Assembly: GCA_902600895.1 (NCBI GenBank)
Contig: CACKLF010000001.1
Coordinates: 82,945 to 146,944, forward strand
Origin: an uncultured Alphaproteobacteria bacterium
GTDB lineage: Bacteria; Pseudomonadota; Alphaproteobacteria; Rhodobacterales; Rhodobacteraceae
DNA length: 64,000 bases
Direction of reading: 5' to 3'
The translations under genes and the position numbers were made by a program. Positions 27,634-38,343 of the stretch are shown one piece after another. The number at the start of each line of letters is the position of its first letter. Position 1 is the stretch's first letter. The notes under the pieces are model-generated. The model saw only the letters and a program-made list of their open reading frames with translations, was not told where the DNA came from and ran no database searches.

Positions 27634-28491
27634 ATGAAAAATTTTTATTTGCTGCCACCAAAGCTAATTTTTGCATGTATAGTTTTTTTTGGAAATATTA
27701 GTTTCGCTGCTGATGAAAATAACGATTTATTTGATCTTGATCAAAATGAGGTTTTAAGTATTAGAAAAGAGTTAGAGGTTATCTCTGCAGAGCTATCTGA
27801 TTTGGAGAATATTTTCATTTATGAAAATAAAGATACGTTAGCACGAGGAGCAAGCTTGGACATTTTTTTGAGGCTTAGTCGACTAGAAAATAGGTTAGCT
27901 TCTGCAATAGGATTTTTGGAAAATCTGGAAAATAGATTTGAAAAAACTACGAGAGTTTTAATTTTTAAGCTAACTGAGATCGAACAATTAATGAACGAAA
28001 TTGTTGGAAAGAAATCTACTTCTGGGACATTAATTGAGCTATATGACGACGTAGCCAAAAGTACTGAGTTGAAAGATCAGGAGTTTAGACAGCTTCCCGA
28101 AGATCAAAGAGAGTATCTTTCGGTAAAAGCCATATTTGATGGTGGAAATTATGAATTAGCGGTAGAAGAATTTTCTAGCTTTTTGGAAAGGTTCAGTGGA
28201 AGTAAACTGTCACTGCAAGTAAAATTTTGGAGATCTGAAAGTTATTTGCGTTTAAAAAATTGGCCCTCTGCTGCGGAAGGCTTTTTAGAAGTTTTCAGTG
28301 CTGATTCAAATGGAGCCCTATCCGTGTATTCTCTTTTTGGACTAGTTTTAAGTCTTTCGGAACTTGGTGAGAAAGAACAATCTTGTTCGGCACTTTTAGA
28401 AATCAAAAATCGAAATGCTCTTAAATTTAATGAATTTCAAGAGCAGCTTATAAACTACGGAAAAAACCTAAATTGTGATTTTGAGGAATAA
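27634..28491 (+). CDS. cpoB: Tol-Pal system protein CpoB (YbgF)
   Basis: A 285-residue periplasmic protein with a signal peptide ending NISFAAD. A coiled-coil-like region near residues 30-125 (trimerisation in known homologues) is followed by a TPR domain (YLSVKAIFDGGNYELAVEEF and later repeats). CpoB coordinates Tol with septal peptidoglycan synthesis. Its position directly after pal and before tilS is standard. The sequence is divergent, so length and context carry much of the call. Confidence 0.87.
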   Translation: MKNFYLLPPKLIFACIVFFGNISFAADENNDLFDLDQNEVLSIRKELEVISAELSDLENIFIYENKDTLARGASLDIFLRLSRLENRLASAIGFLENLENRFEKTTRVLIFKLTEIEQLMNEIVGKKSTSGTLIELYDDVAKSTELKDQEFRQLPEDQREYLSVKAIFDGGNYELAVEEFSSFLERFSGSKLSLQVKFWRSESYLRLKNWPSAAEGFLEVFSADSNGALSVYSLFGLVLSLSELGEKEQSCSALLEIKNRNALKFNEFQEQLINYGKNLNCDFEE

Positions 28492-28499
28492 TCATCACG

Positions 28500-29834
28500 T
28501 TGCAAATTTTACAAGAATATCAAGATCTCCAGAAAATTTTTTTAGATAGTTTTTTAGAGTTTTCAGGTAAAAAAATCGGGGTAGCAGTATCTGGTGGAGG
28601 AGACTCTTTAGCCATGTTATTGGTTGCGGCAAGTTCGATTGACAGAATAAATTGCCAGATTGAAGTTGCTACAGTTGACCATGGGTTGCGCGCAGATAGT
28701 GGTGCAGAGGCTCAGTTTGTAAAAGATATATGTGACTCAATTTATCTAAAGCACTCTATCTTGCCGTGGGAGAAGCCTGACAAAATAAATAATATTCAAA
28801 ATTGTGCACGCTTGGCTCGATTAAGACTTCTTACGGAATGGGCAAACAGAGATGAAATTTCCATAATCCTTCTGGGACATTCAGCGGATGATCAAGCAGA
28901 GACCATAATTATGAATTTAATTAGAGGTTCAGGTATAGAGGGTTTAAGAGGAATGCCATCATTCTTTTTAAATGAAGGAATAATATTTGCACGTCCATTT
29001 TTGTCGGTTGGGAGAGAAAGGTTGAGGAGTTTTCTACAAGATCATGAATACTCATGGATTGAAGATCCTTCTAACTCTGACGAAAAATTTCAGAGAGTAA
29101 GAGTGAGGAAAATACTTCCTAAACTTTCTGAATTAGGTTTAACAATAAAAAAAATTAATCTAACAGGTGAGCGGATGGCCTGTGCTAGTAGTCTTTTAAG
29201 GCAGTTGGCAGGCTCTGAAATAGAAAAATGTATTTCAATAAATTCGTGGGGGGAGCTAAAATTACACAAGAAGCATTTCTTATTTCTGCCTATGGAAATT
29301 CAAATGAGAATATTAACTGCCGTGGTAGGTGGATTGAGGGGAACTCAATATAGGCCTAGATATAAGCTAATTAAATCTCTGTTGGGAAAGATGTCCAAAG
29401 ATAAAAATCAGTTGGGAGTTACTACTTGCGGTTTAAAAGTTACAGAAAATACAAATGATTTTTTATTTCAAAGGGAAATTTCTGGAATTCCAGAAATTGC
29501 CAAAATAACAAGCTTTACTGGAAGTAACTTGGTAGGAAAAACACTAAGGAAAGCAAAAAATAGGTTTGTCTGGGATAATCGGTGGGTAATTTCTATTAAG
29601 CTGGATCAAAGCTACTATACGGCGAAAATAGGTAGAATAACCAATAAAGCCATTTTGAAATGTCTAAGAAAAGGCAATTCAAATGTAAAATATTACACGG
29701 CGGCCAGTTTGCCAGCAATTTTTTTAGAAGGAAAAGTTATAGCCTTGGCCGGGCTAATGGCCAATAAGCACATTTCTTTCTCTGTTTTATACACTAAACA
29801 AACCTTTGCAAAAAGATTAGAAAATGGCCAATAA
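28500..29834 (+). CDS. tilS: tRNA(Ile)-lysidine synthase
   Basis: A 444-residue PP-loop ATPase that converts the wobble cytidine of tRNA-Ile(CAU) to lysidine. The PP-loop is GVAVSGGGDSLAMLL near residues 24-38, with the VDHGLRADSGAEAQFV and LGHSADDQAETIIMNLIRGSGIEGLRGM signatures. The start is TTG, 8 bases after cpoB, with GAGGA about 12 bases upstream. It is essential where the CAU-anticodon tRNA-Ile is the only reader of AUA. Confidence 0.92.
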   Translation: MQILQEYQDLQKIFLDSFLEFSGKKIGVAVSGGGDSLAMLLVAASSIDRINCQIEVATVDHGLRADSGAEAQFVKDICDSIYLKHSILPWEKPDKINNIQNCARLARLRLLTEWANRDEISIILLGHSADDQAETIIMNLIRGSGIEGLRGMPSFFLNEGIIFARPFLSVGRERLRSFLQDHEYSWIEDPSNSDEKFQRVRVRKILPKLSELGLTIKKINLTGERMACASSLLRQLAGSEIEKCISINSWGELKLHKKHFLFLPMEIQMRILTAVVGGLRGTQYRPRYKLIKSLLGKMSKDKNQLGVTTCGLKVTENTNDFLFQREISGIPEIAKITSFTGSNLVGKTLRKAKNRFVWDNRWVISIKLDQSYYTAKIGRITNKAILKCLRKGNSNVKYYTAASLPAIFLEGKVIALAGLMANKHISFSVLYTKQTFAKRLENGQ

Positions 29835-29896
29835 TACTATTGAAATATTATATTTTGATATTAGTTTATAACGGCACAGGACAATGAGGTGACAAT

Positions 29897-31807
29897 TTGG
29901 GTAATGCAAAAAACATAGCATTTTGGGTAATATTGTTTTTATTATTGATATCCCTTTTTAACATCTTCTCTTCAAACAGTGGATCTATGATGTCTCGTGA
30001 GGTGCCCTTTTCTGAGTTTATGGACCAAGTGGAAAGCGGTAGAGTTGAATCCGTTAGACTTGATGGAGAAGTGATAGACGTTTTATTGGAGGGGGGTGAA
30101 AAGTATAAAGTTGTACGCCCAATCGGTAATGATGTTGTTACGCCATTACGAGATAATGGTGTAAAGATTTTGGCGGTGAAACAAGCGCAATCGGGTTTGA
30201 TGTCGACCATTAGCGTTTGGTTGCCGTTTATTTTACTAATTGGTATTTGGATCTTTTTGATGAACCGTATGCAAGGTGGTGGTCGTGGCGGAGCTTTGGG
30301 CTTTGGTAAATCTAAAGCAAAATTACTTACTGAGAAGCATGGTAGAATTACTTTTAATGATGTAGCCGGTATTGATGAAGCAAAGGACGAACTAGAAGAA
30401 ATCGTAGAATTTTTAAAAGATCCACAAAAATTTGGAAGACTGGGGGGAAAAATACCTAAAGGAGCTTTACTCGTCGGACCTCCTGGCACTGGAAAAACTT
30501 TATTGGCCAGAGCTATAGCGGGAGAAGCAGGAGTACCATTTTTTACTATATCTGGATCTGATTTCGTAGAGATGTTTGTGGGCGTGGGTGCTAGCCGTGT
30601 AAGAGATATGTTTGACCAAGCAAAAAAAAATGCTCCTTGTATTGTATTTATAGACGAGATAGATGCTGTAGGGCGACACAGAGGTGCGGGATATGGCGGG
30701 GGAAATGATGAGAGGGAGCAAACTCTAAATCAGTTGTTGGTAGAAATGGATGGGTTTGAGGCTAACGAAGGCGTGATATTAGTCGCCGCCACCAATCGGC
30801 CTGATGTTCTTGATCCTGCTCTTTTAAGACCAGGTCGGTTCGATAGGCAGGTGCAGGTACCAAACCCAGATGTGACAGGTAGGCAGAAAATACTTAATGT
30901 ACATGCAAAGAAAACAGTTTTAGGTCCAGACGTGGATTTACGAATAATCGCACGAGGCACTCCTGGTTTTTCTGGTGCAGACCTGGCGAACTTGGTCAAT
31001 GAGGCTGCCCTTCTGGCTGCTAAAATTGGTAAGAGATTTGTTGGTATGGAGGACTTTGAGAACGCGAAAGACAAAGTAATGATGGGGTCTGAGCGTCGTT
31101 CAATGGTGATGACGGAGGACGAAAAAAAATTGACCGCTTATCATGAAGCAGGTCACGCAATAGTTGGTCTAAATGTACCTCAGCATGATCCCATTCATAA
31201 GGCCACTATTATTCCCCGCGGGCGCGCTTTAGGATTGGTATTAAGCCTTCCCGAAAGGGACCAACTTTCCGTTACAAAAACAAAGTATAAATCAAAATTA
31301 ACAATGGCAATGGGCGGGAAAGTTGCTGAAGAGATGATTTTTGGTGCTGAAAACGTAACTTCTGGCGCAGCGTCAGATATTCAACAGATTACCAAGATTG
31401 CTAGGGCCATGGTGACTCAATTTGGAATGTCTGAGGATTTAGGTAATATAGATTATGCAAACGAGCAACAATCTTATCTTGGGCCAATGAGTGGTGGTCA
31501 TCAATCTGGTCCGGAAACTCAGAGTAAGATTGACAAAGAAGTGAGGAAGCTTGTTGACGATGCTTATGAAACCGCAAAAAAAATATTAAAGAAACACAAA
31601 GCTGATTTGAAAAGGTTGGCAGAGGGTCTATTAGAATATGAGACATTAACGGGTGATGAAATCACTTCCGTCATTGCTGGTAAGGCTCTAAATAGGGATG
31701 GTGAAGAAAACTACCCTGATGAAAAGGGCCCCCCTAGTTTAGCATCGGTGCCGAAGGCTGGAAAATTCAGGGGCCCAGGTACAGGTAAGTTGTCACCTCA
31801 GTCATAA
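29897..31807 (+). CDS. ftsH: ATP-dependent zinc metalloprotease FtsH
   Basis: A 636-residue membrane AAA+ protease. Two membrane helices lie at residues 6-25 and about 103-122 around a small periplasmic domain. Walker A GPPGTGKT is at 194-201, Walker B IVFIDEID near 249-256, and the zinc-protease motif HEAGH at 416-420. It degrades unassembled membrane proteins and regulators. The start is TTG with GAGGTGA 5-6 bases upstream, and the [11 protein letters not shown]-terminus matches family starts. It closes the tol-pal-tilS-ftsH run. Confidence 0.96.
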   Translation: MGNAKNIAFWVILFLLLISLFNIFSSNSGSMMSREVPFSEFMDQVESGRVESVRLDGEVIDVLLEGGEKYKVVRPIGNDVVTPLRDNGVKILAVKQAQSGLMSTISVWLPFILLIGIWIFLMNRMQGGGRGGALGFGKSKAKLLTEKHGRITFNDVAGIDEAKDELEEIVEFLKDPQKFGRLGGKIPKGALLVGPPGTGKTLLARAIAGEAGVPFFTISGSDFVEMFVGVGASRVRDMFDQAKKNAPCIVFIDEIDAVGRHRGAGYGGGNDEREQTLNQLLVEMDGFEANEGVILVAATNRPDVLDPALLRPGRFDRQVQVPNPDVTGRQKILNVHAKKTVLGPDVDLRIIARGTPGFSGADLANLVNEAALLAAKIGKRFVGMEDFENAKDKVMMGSERRSMVMTEDEKKLTAYHEAGHAIVGLNVPQHDPIHKATIIPRGRALGLVLSLPERDQLSVTKTKYKSKLTMAMGGKVAEEMIFGAENVTSGAASDIQQITKIARAMVTQFGMSEDLGNIDYANEQQSYLGPMSGGHQSGPETQSKIDKEVRKLVDDAYETAKKILKKHKADLKRLAEGLLEYETLTGDEITSVIAGKALNRDGEENYPDEKGPPSLASVPKAGKFRGPGTGKLSPQS

Positions 31808-31943
31808 AAACATGAAAGCGGTAAGTTTATCTTTTTATTAACGCGATTTCATATTAGACGCTTATGCCAGACTAAATGTCGCATCTGAAGTTGTTAATAT
31901 CTCTTATCTATTTCAAATGAGGGATAAATATTCAGAGATAGTA

Positions 31944-33620
31944 ATGCGGTATAAATCAGACATAGAAATAGCGCGGGATGCTTCTAAGTTACCAATCCAA
32001 GACATAGGGAATAAGTTAAACATCCCGTCAAATCACCTGCTACCATTTGGGCATGATAAGGCAAAAGTTTCCACAGAGTTTATTGAACATATAAATGAAA
32101 ATTCCGATGGTAAACTTATACTTGTTACAGCTATAAATCCTACTCCTGCCGGTGAAGGTAAAACTACCACGACTGTAGGTCTTGGGGACGGTCTTAACAA
32201 AATTGGGAAAAAAGCTGCCATTTGTATAAGAGAAGCATCTTTGGGCCCATGCTTTGGTATGAAAGGAGGAGCGGCAGGCGGTGGGTATGCCCAAGTCATT
32301 CCCATGGAAGAAATGAACTTACATTTTACTGGTGATTTTCACGCTATCACTAGTGCACACAACCTACTATCTGCCATGATTGATAACCATATTTATTGGG
32401 GAAACCAGCTTGGAATTGATCAGAGGAGAGTGGTGTGGAAAAGAGTGCTAGACATGAATGATAGGGCTCTAAGACAAATAACTGTCAGTTTAGGTGGTAT
32501 TGCAAATGGGTTTCCCCGTGAGGGTGGTTTTGATATAACAGTAGCTTCAGAGGTTATGGCAATATTGTGTCTTGCAACTGATTTAGAGGATTTACAAGAA
32601 CGATTAGGTAATATTATTGTAGCTTATAGACGTGATAAATCGCCTGTTTTTTGTAGAGATTTGAAAGCTGATGGGGCAATGACAGTGCTTCTGAAACAGG
32701 CTATGCAACCCAATATTGTTCAGACCTTAGAAAATAATCCAGCGTTTGTGCACGGTGGTCCGTTTGCTAACATAGCTCATGGTTGCAACTCGGTAATTGC
32801 TACCAAGACTGCATTAAAGCTTGCAGACTACGTGGTAACTGAGGCAGGGTTTGGAGCTGATCTTGGCGCAGAGAAATTTCTTAATATAAAATGTAGGAAA
32901 GGTAAATTAAAGCCTTCTGTCATAGTTATTGTGGCCACTGTTAGAGCAATGAAAATGAATGGTGGGGTGATGAAATCTGATTTAGATGCAGAAAATGTTA
33001 TGGCAGTAAAAGAAGGTTGTTCGAACCTGGGTAGGCATATAGAAAATATGAAATCTTTTGGAGTGCCAGTTATTGTTGCAATAAACCACTTTGTTAAGGA
33101 CACCGACTACGAGGTTGCTGCAATTTCTGATTTTGTAAAGTTACAAGGTTCAGAGGCTATAGTATGCAAGCACTGGGCAAATGGCTCGGACGGCACTATT
33201 GAGCTTGCCGACAGAGTAGTGGAGTTGGCCGACAGTAAAGAGGGAGATTTCAAATTTCTTTATGAAGATTCACTTCCTCTGTTAGACAAGATACAAATTA
33301 TAGCTAAAAGGATTTATCGAGCAGATGAGGCGGTTATTAGTGGTACCATTAAAGATCAATTAGCAGTCTGGGAGAAGGCGGGTTATGGAAATTTGCCAGT
33401 CTGTATGGCCAAGACTCAGTATAGCTTTTCTACTGATCCTAATCTTCGTGGTGCCCCAGAAGGACATTCAATTCCAATCAGAGAGGTAAGGTTGTCAGCT
33501 GGAGCCGGGTTTATTGTAGCAATTTGTGGTGATATTATGACTATGCCAGGGTTGCCTAGCAAGCCAGCTGCAGAAAATATTATGCTTAATGAAAACGACC
33601 TAATCGAAGGCCTTTTTTAG
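31944..33620 (+). CDS. fhs: formate-tetrahydrofolate ligase
   Basis: A 558-residue enzyme making 10-formyl-THF from formate, THF and ATP, or releasing formate with ATP gain in reverse. The nucleotide loop [14 protein letters not shown] is clear, with [18 protein letters not shown] following. The ORF opens at ATG 31917, but ATG 31944 ([10 protein letters not shown]) matches the usual family N-terminus and length, so I prefer it. folD follows after 9 bases. Together with dmdA nearby, it fits an oxidative one-carbon route to formate. Confidence 0.94.
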   Translation: MRYKSDIEIARDASKLPIQDIGNKLNIPSNHLLPFGHDKAKVSTEFIEHINENSDGKLILVTAINPTPAGEGKTTTTVGLGDGLNKIGKKAAICIREASLGPCFGMKGGAAGGGYAQVIPMEEMNLHFTGDFHAITSAHNLLSAMIDNHIYWGNQLGIDQRRVVWKRVLDMNDRALRQITVSLGGIANGFPREGGFDITVASEVMAILCLATDLEDLQERLGNIIVAYRRDKSPVFCRDLKADGAMTVLLKQAMQPNIVQTLENNPAFVHGGPFANIAHGCNSVIATKTALKLADYVVTEAGFGADLGAEKFLNIKCRKGKLKPSVIVIVATVRAMKMNGGVMKSDLDAENVMAVKEGCSNLGRHIENMKSFGVPVIVAINHFVKDTDYEVAAISDFVKLQGSEAIVCKHWANGSDGTIELADRVVELADSKEGDFKFLYEDSLPLLDKIQIIAKRIYRADEAVISGTIKDQLAVWEKAGYGNLPVCMAKTQYSFSTDPNLRGAPEGHSIPIREVRLSAGAGFIVAICGDIMTMPGLPSKPAAENIMLNENDLIEGLF

Positions 33621-33629
33621 GAGTGAAAA

Positions 33630-34535
33630 ATGGTTGGAAAACTATTGGATGGTAAAAATTTTTCTGCTCAAATAAGAGAAAAAGTTTCACTCCAAGTAAA
33701 AAAATTAATTGAAAATGAAGGGGTAACTCCTGGTCTTGCAGTGATATTAGTGGGCGAGGACCCAGCTAGTCAGGTATATGTAAAGAGTAAAGGTAAACAA
33801 ACCGTAGAGGTAGGGATGAATTCGTATGAGTACAGGCTGGATAAAAATACTTCAGAAAAGGAACTCCTTACTTTAATTAAAAAGCTGAATAACGATAAAA
33901 ATGTTCACGGTATTTTATGCCAACTTCCTCTGCCAGATCATTTAAATTCAGATCTTGTTATTAACGCTATAAGTCCTCATAAAGATGTGGATGGCTTTCA
34001 CATATCTAACGTTGGCCTTCTGGGTACCGGTCAAAAAGCAATGGTGCCGTGCACACCATTAGGTTGTTTGCTCATGTTAAGAGAAGAGATAGGCGACATG
34101 TCTGGGAAAAATGCAATAATAATTGGACGGTCAAACATTGTGGGAAAACCAATGGCGCATCTATTAATAAAAGAAAACTGTACTGTCACCGTAGCTCATA
34201 GTCGAACAAAAAAAATTCAGAAACTATGTAGCACTGCAGACATTTTGATTGCTGCGGTAGGTAGACCAGAGCTGATAAAGGAAGACTGGGTAAAAGAAGG
34301 GGCAACAGTAATAGATGTTGGTATAAATAGAATAGAACAGGATCTCAATATTAATCCAAAGGGGTATAAAATTGTTGGAGACGTAGACTTTGAGGGTGTA
34401 AAGAAAAGGGCAGGCGCAATTACTCCAGTCCCAGGTGGCATAGGGCCCATGACTATAGCTTGCTTACTGTCAAATACACTGGTTGCATGTTGTAGGGCAA
34501 ATAATCTTCAAGAGCCGAAAGGTCTCACAGCTTAA
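33630..34535 (+). CDS. folD: bifunctional methylene-THF dehydrogenase/methenyl-THF cyclohydrolase
   Basis: A 301-residue FolD interconverting 5,10-methylene-, methenyl- and 10-formyl-THF with NADP. The catalytic VYVKSKGK segment (residues 50-57, with the family Tyr and Lys), [12 protein letters not shown], the NADP-binding [14 protein letters not shown] and the [10 protein letters not shown] tail are all present. GGAG lies about 8 bases before the ATG. It forms an operon with fhs. Its stop overlaps the stop of the convergent rimO gene by 4 bases in the palindrome TTAA. Confidence 0.95.
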   Translation: MVGKLLDGKNFSAQIREKVSLQVKKLIENEGVTPGLAVILVGEDPASQVYVKSKGKQTVEVGMNSYEYRLDKNTSEKELLTLIKKLNNDKNVHGILCQLPLPDHLNSDLVINAISPHKDVDGFHISNVGLLGTGQKAMVPCTPLGCLLMLREEIGDMSGKNAIIIGRSNIVGKPMAHLLIKENCTVTVAHSRTKKIQKLCSTADILIAAVGRPELIKEDWVKEGATVIDVGINRIEQDLNINPKGYKIVGDVDFEGVKKRAGAITPVPGGIGPMTIACLLSNTLVACCRANNLQEPKGLTA

Positions 34536-35878
34536 ATTATTTTTCCCCAAAGATCATACTCGGAGTAATCTTCAACAATTACTCTACAAAAATCACCAGG
34601 TTGGAGGCGGTCGAAGTTTGATTCAATAAAAAGGGTTCCATCAATTTCGGGGGCATCAGCCTTAGTCCTGCATATTGCACTAACACTATTTACTTCATCA
34701 ACGATTACTTCTTGTATTGAACCAACCTTCTTTTCTAGATTTATAGTTGATATCTCTTGTGCTTTTTTCATAAATTTATCATACCTTTGGTTTTTAATTG
34801 CTTCAGGCACTTGATCTGGCATCTCATAGGATTTTGCTCCTTTAACATTTTCATACTTAAAGCAGCCTATTCTATCTATTTGCATTTCCTCAATCCAATT
34901 TAAAAGGCTTTGGAAGTGTTCTTCGGTTTCACCAGGAAAACCAACTATGAAACTCGAGCGAATTGTTAAGTCAGGACACATTTTTCTCCAAAGCGTAATC
35001 TTTTCAGAGATATTTTTATGATTTGCTGGGCGAGCCATTTTCTTTAGTATGTCTGGGTGGCTGTGTTGAAAGGGAATATCTAAGTAAGGCAATATCTTTC
35101 TTTCCGTCATTAAGGGGATTAATTTTTCAACTGACGGATATGGATAGACATAGTGTAATCTGATCCACATGTCTAACTTACCCAGCTCTTTTGCTAGTTC
35201 AAAAATATCCCCATATTGTTCTTTTTCGTTAGTGAATTTTAATTTATCAAATCCATAAGCTGATGTATCTTGAGATATGACGAGTAATTCTTTGACACCT
35301 GCCTCAGCTAATCTAACAGCCTCATTTATAATGTGGGACTTTTTTCTGGAAACTAGCGGGCCCCTCAAATCCGGTATGATACAAAATTTACATTTGTGAT
35401 TGCATCCTTCTGATATCTTTAGATATGAGTAATGACGTGGAGTGAGTTTTACGCCAGAATTAGGTACCAAATTGAGGAATGGCTCGTTTTTTGGTGGTAG
35501 GACTTTGTGTACTTCCTTTATGACCTGTTCATACTGATGTGGCCCAGTAATCGCCAGTACATTTGGGTTGGTTTTCGAAATTAAGTCTTTCTCTTTTCCC
35601 AAGCATCCAGTTACGATTACTTTACCATTTTTTGTTATTGCTTCCTGAATGGAATTTAAGCTTTCTTCCCTAGCACTATCTAGAAAACCACATGTATTAA
35701 CAATTACAGCATCAGCATCTTCATATGATGGTGAAATAATATACCCCTCTGCCTTTAGGCGAGTTAAAATCCTCTCGCTATCAACTAAGGCTTTGGGACA
35801 CCCCAAGCTGACCAAACCTACTTTGTTTTCTGCCCCTTGTATGTTTTTATGCATTTTTTCCATCTTAAAGGCTTTCAA
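34532..35878 (-). CDS. rimO: ribosomal protein S12 methylthiotransferase RimO
   Basis: A 448-residue radical-SAM methylthiotransferase that thiomethylates Asp88 of ribosomal protein S12. The N-terminal UPF0004 domain ([16 protein letters not shown]) binds an auxiliary cluster. The radical-SAM CX3CX2C motif reads [14 protein letters not shown], and a C-terminal TRAM domain ends [12 protein letters not shown]. The ATG overlaps the dmdA stop by 4 bases, so it is translationally coupled to dmdA. The choice of RimO over MiaB rests on the [12 protein letters not shown] and [10 protein letters not shown] signatures. Confidence 0.92.
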   Translation of the reverse strand: MKAFKMEKMHKNIQGAENKVGLVSLGCPKALVDSERILTRLKAEGYIISPSYEDADAVIVNTCGFLDSAREESLNSIQEAITKNGKVIVTGCLGKEKDLISKTNPNVLAITGPHQYEQVIKEVHKVLPPKNEPFLNLVPNSGVKLTPRHYSYLKISEGCNHKCKFCIIPDLRGPLVSRKKSHIINEAVRLAEAGVKELLVISQDTSAYGFDKLKFTNEKEQYGDIFELAKELGKLDMWIRLHYVYPYPSVEKLIPLMTERKILPYLDIPFQHSHPDILKKMARPANHKNISEKITLWRKMCPDLTIRSSFIVGFPGETEEHFQSLLNWIEEMQIDRIGCFKYENVKGAKSYEMPDQVPEAIKNQRYDKFMKKAQEISTINLEKKVGSIQEVIVDEVNSVSAICRTKADAPEIDGTLFIESNFDRLQPGDFCRVIVEDYSEYDLWGKII

Positions 35879-37002
35879 ATAAAACTTTTTTCGTGGATTA
35901 TTGCAGATCTTGTCCCAACTGGAGTCTGTATATATACCTGATCACCTTCATTCCAGCATTCCCTAGATATCATTCCCAAAGCAACGTTGGTTTGGAAATC
36001 TGGTGAAAATGCAGCAGAAGTAATCTGTCCAACATTTTTATTCTTGTAATTAATTGGCCAAGGTTCCATGCAGTAAGGTAATGCTCCACCGTCTATTTCA
36101 ATCGACCTTATAATTTGCATTACTCCGTTATCAAGAACTTCATTTAGGGCCTTATCGCCAATAAAAGGTTTCACTTTTCCAGTACTCCAATCAATGCCCT
36201 TTTTACAAAACCTTTCTAGCCCACATTCAATTGGGTTGTTGATAATAGTCATGTCATTACCGTAGGAAAGTAGGCCCGCTTCCACCCTTTCAATTCCATT
36301 AGGACAGCCTGCCGCAACATTTAGAGACTTCCCAGCCTCAAAAAAAGCATCCCACATATCCTCAGCATACTTTTCATTTTCAACATAAATTTCAAACCCT
36401 CCTTGCTTTGAGAATCCAGATCTTGCTGCGATGAAACTGGTATCCTTAAATGGAACTTTTACTATTGAGAATAATTTCATATTTTCAAAATTCATAGAAA
36501 AAACGTTTTGCATCAGTTTATTCGAAAGGGGGCCTTGAATTGCTAGTATTGAAACATCTGGTTCTGAAATTTTAACATCGAGGGCTAAACCAGTAGCAAT
36601 TCCAGAAACCCACAGTAGGACATCACTGTCAGCAATTGATATCCAATACCTATTCTCACCTACTTGGACTATTACTGGATCATTTAATATACCGCCTGAT
36701 AAATTAGTTAAAGGAGCATAAAGACATTTATCTACACTTAAATTTCTTAAATCTCTGGGTGTAAGCATCTCGATGAGTTTCTTTGAATCAGGACCAGTTA
36801 TCTCCACTTGTCTCTCACAGGCAACATCCCATACTTGTACAGCGTTTTTTAAATGATGGTAGTCTTCCTCAACAGACTTAAAAACTGTTGGCAGTAGCAT
36901 ATGATTATAAACAGTAAAGCTGGTCACACCTGCTTCAAATACTTTTTTTGAAAAAGGAGTTTGCCTTAACCTTCTAGTTATTGAAATTTTATGATCAGTC
37001 AT
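35875..37002 (-). CDS. dmdA: dimethylsulfoniopropionate demethylase DmdA
   Basis: A 375-residue GcvT-fold protein matching DmdA, which transfers a methyl of DMSP to THF, giving methylmercaptopropionate and 5-methyl-THF. Family-diagnostic segments are [20 protein letters not shown] (residues 31-41), [45 protein letters not shown] and NPIECGLE. These separate it from glycine-cleavage GcvT. It is the first gene of a two-gene operon with rimO. fhs and folD converge on it and process folate C1 units. I see no dmdB, dmdC or dmdD here. Function call is strong by resemblance but was not tested by alignment. Confidence 0.87.
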   Translation of the reverse strand: MTDHKISITRRLRQTPFSKKVFEAGVTSFTVYNHMLLPTVFKSVEEDYHHLKNAVQVWDVACERQVEITGPDSKKLIEMLTPRDLRNLSVDKCLYAPLTNLSGGILNDPVIVQVGENRYWISIADSDVLLWVSGIATGLALDVKISEPDVSILAIQGPLSNKLMQNVFSMNFENMKLFSIVKVPFKDTSFIAARSGFSKQGGFEIYVENEKYAEDMWDAFFEAGKSLNVAAGCPNGIERVEAGLLSYGNDMTIINNPIECGLERFCKKGIDWSTGKVKPFIGDKALNEVLDNGVMQIIRSIEIDGGALPYCMEPWPINYKNKNVGQITSAAFSPDFQTNVALGMISRECWNEGDQVYIQTPVGTRSAIIHEKSFI

Positions 37003-37178
37003 ATTTAATTTGCACCTGTAATTATTAAAGACTAGCTACAATTAGTTGACTTGTTTGTAAATTAAAAATAGAGCTTCGAAATAAATTTGTTCTAATAACG
37101 TGGTGTTGGTATTATTAATGTGGCTGAATTATGAGCCTTTAAATGGATTAACCAAGAAATTATAGGTTATAATTAACA

Positions 37179-37625
37179 ATGGATATTAAGATTTTTATAA
37201 TAAATGGTCCCAATTTAAATCTTTTAGGCCGGCGTGAGAATAATATATATGGAGATAAAACTCTTGGAGACATAGAGAAATTATGCGAAGAAAAAATACA
37301 GAATTTTGCAGGAGCTTCCATATCTTTTTTTCAGTCAAACTCCGAAAGTCAACTTATAGGCTGGATACACCAGGCACTTGATGAGGCGTATGCCATAGTT
37401 ATAAATCCGGCTGGATACACACATACATCCGTGGCTATTTTGGACGCTTTGCGAATATTTAATGGACCTGTTGTGGAGGTGCATTTGAGTGATATTACAC
37501 AAAGAGAACATTTTAGGAAATTTTCATATGTTTCTGAACGAGCCGATAAAGTTATTAAAGGGAAGGGACCTGAAGGCTATATAGAAGCCTTAGATTTTTT
37601 GGCATCAAAATTTTTCAAAAGTTGA
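37179..37625 (+). CDS. aroQ: 3-dehydroquinate dehydratase, type II
   Basis: A 148-residue type II dehydroquinase of the shikimate pathway. The N-terminal INGPNLNLLGRRENNIYG carries the catalytic Arg-Tyr region. SFFQSNSESQLIGWIHQA, INPAGYTHTSVAILDAL and VEVHLSDITQREHFRK are typical. No signal peptide. Its last 49 bases overlap the 3' end of the convergent NUDIX gene, which is unusually deep for real genes but plausible given the compact genome. Confidence 0.94.
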   Translation: MDIKIFIINGPNLNLLGRRENNIYGDKTLGDIEKLCEEKIQNFAGASISFFQSNSESQLIGWIHQALDEAYAIVINPAGYTHTSVAILDALRIFNGPVVEVHLSDITQREHFRKFSYVSERADKVIKGKGPEGYIEALDFLASKFFKS

Positions 37626-38086
37626 ATAAGGCTTTTATTTTTAATAAAGCTTTCAGCATCTTTCGGATCAATCCATTTCAAAGTTCTCATATTTTTCTCT
37701 GGGAATTCATTTTTTTGGCTAATCATTTTCATGGGAAAAACATCAACGATACATTTAATGGGAGAACCATTTTTTAAAATTTTTGTAAAATCAAAATTAC
37801 CAAACTTTTTTTTACTACAAATTCCTAAAATTCCAGCTTCCTCCCATGCTTCGACTGCAGCACTCCTGAAAGGACCCAATTCTTTTTGTATCCAACCTTT
37901 TGGAATAATCCAGCTTTTCGTTGTAAGGCTGGTAATCAAGAGAATCTGCAGCTTTTTTTCAACCCATTTATAGCAGAGGCAGCCGACTTGTTTTCTTAGT
38001 TGATCTTGAATATTTGAAGCTTTATCCACACCAAGTGTTAATTTACGCATTTGCGCTTTGAGAGAACTCTCTAATTCGTCTTTCAT
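37577..38086 (-). CDS. NUDIX hydrolase
   Basis: A 169-residue NUDIX protein. The motif PKGWIQKELGPFRSAAVEAWEEAGI fits the NUDIX box with Ala-Trp replacing the common Arg-Glu pair, as in the diphosphoinositol-polyphosphate-hydrolase-like subgroup (KGW, VEAWEEAG). Substrate is probably a diphosphorylated compound or dinucleoside polyphosphate. The gene overlaps the aroQ 3' end by 49 bases tail to tail. The N-terminal 30 residues are charged and unassigned. Confidence 0.75.
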   Translation of the reverse strand: MKDELESSLKAQMRKLTLGVDKASNIQDQLRKQVGCLCYKWVEKKLQILLITSLTTKSWIIPKGWIQKELGPFRSAAVEAWEEAGILGICSKKKFGNFDFTKILKNGSPIKCIVDVFPMKMISQKNEFPEKNMRTLKWIDPKDAESFIKNKSLIQLLKNFDAKKSKASI

Positions 38087-38343
38087 ATATTCTGCCCGTT
38101 TTATATTTTTATGGCCTTGAGGCTCTTATTTAGATAAGTTATACGATAAAGTAATTTAACAATCAAATTTTTGTTGTTAATATTGTAACCATTGAAACTT
38201 TAAGTTTTTAACTAACCTACTTAATGCAGGCTCACCCTAATGGTTTTCCAATTCGGTTCATCTAATGGCCTGTCTACTTTCTTAGGTGCATTTAGTGAAA
38301 AAGTTTAAGAAAATTGTACAAAAGATTTCCTTGCAAATAATTA

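Noticed and set aside
38087-38343. Possible gene or RNA in the gap between the NUDIX and UMF1 genes
   Set aside because: No ORF, hairpin or tRNA-like fold could be supported on either strand; the 38286..38582 track ORF mostly overlaps the UMF1 gene antisense.
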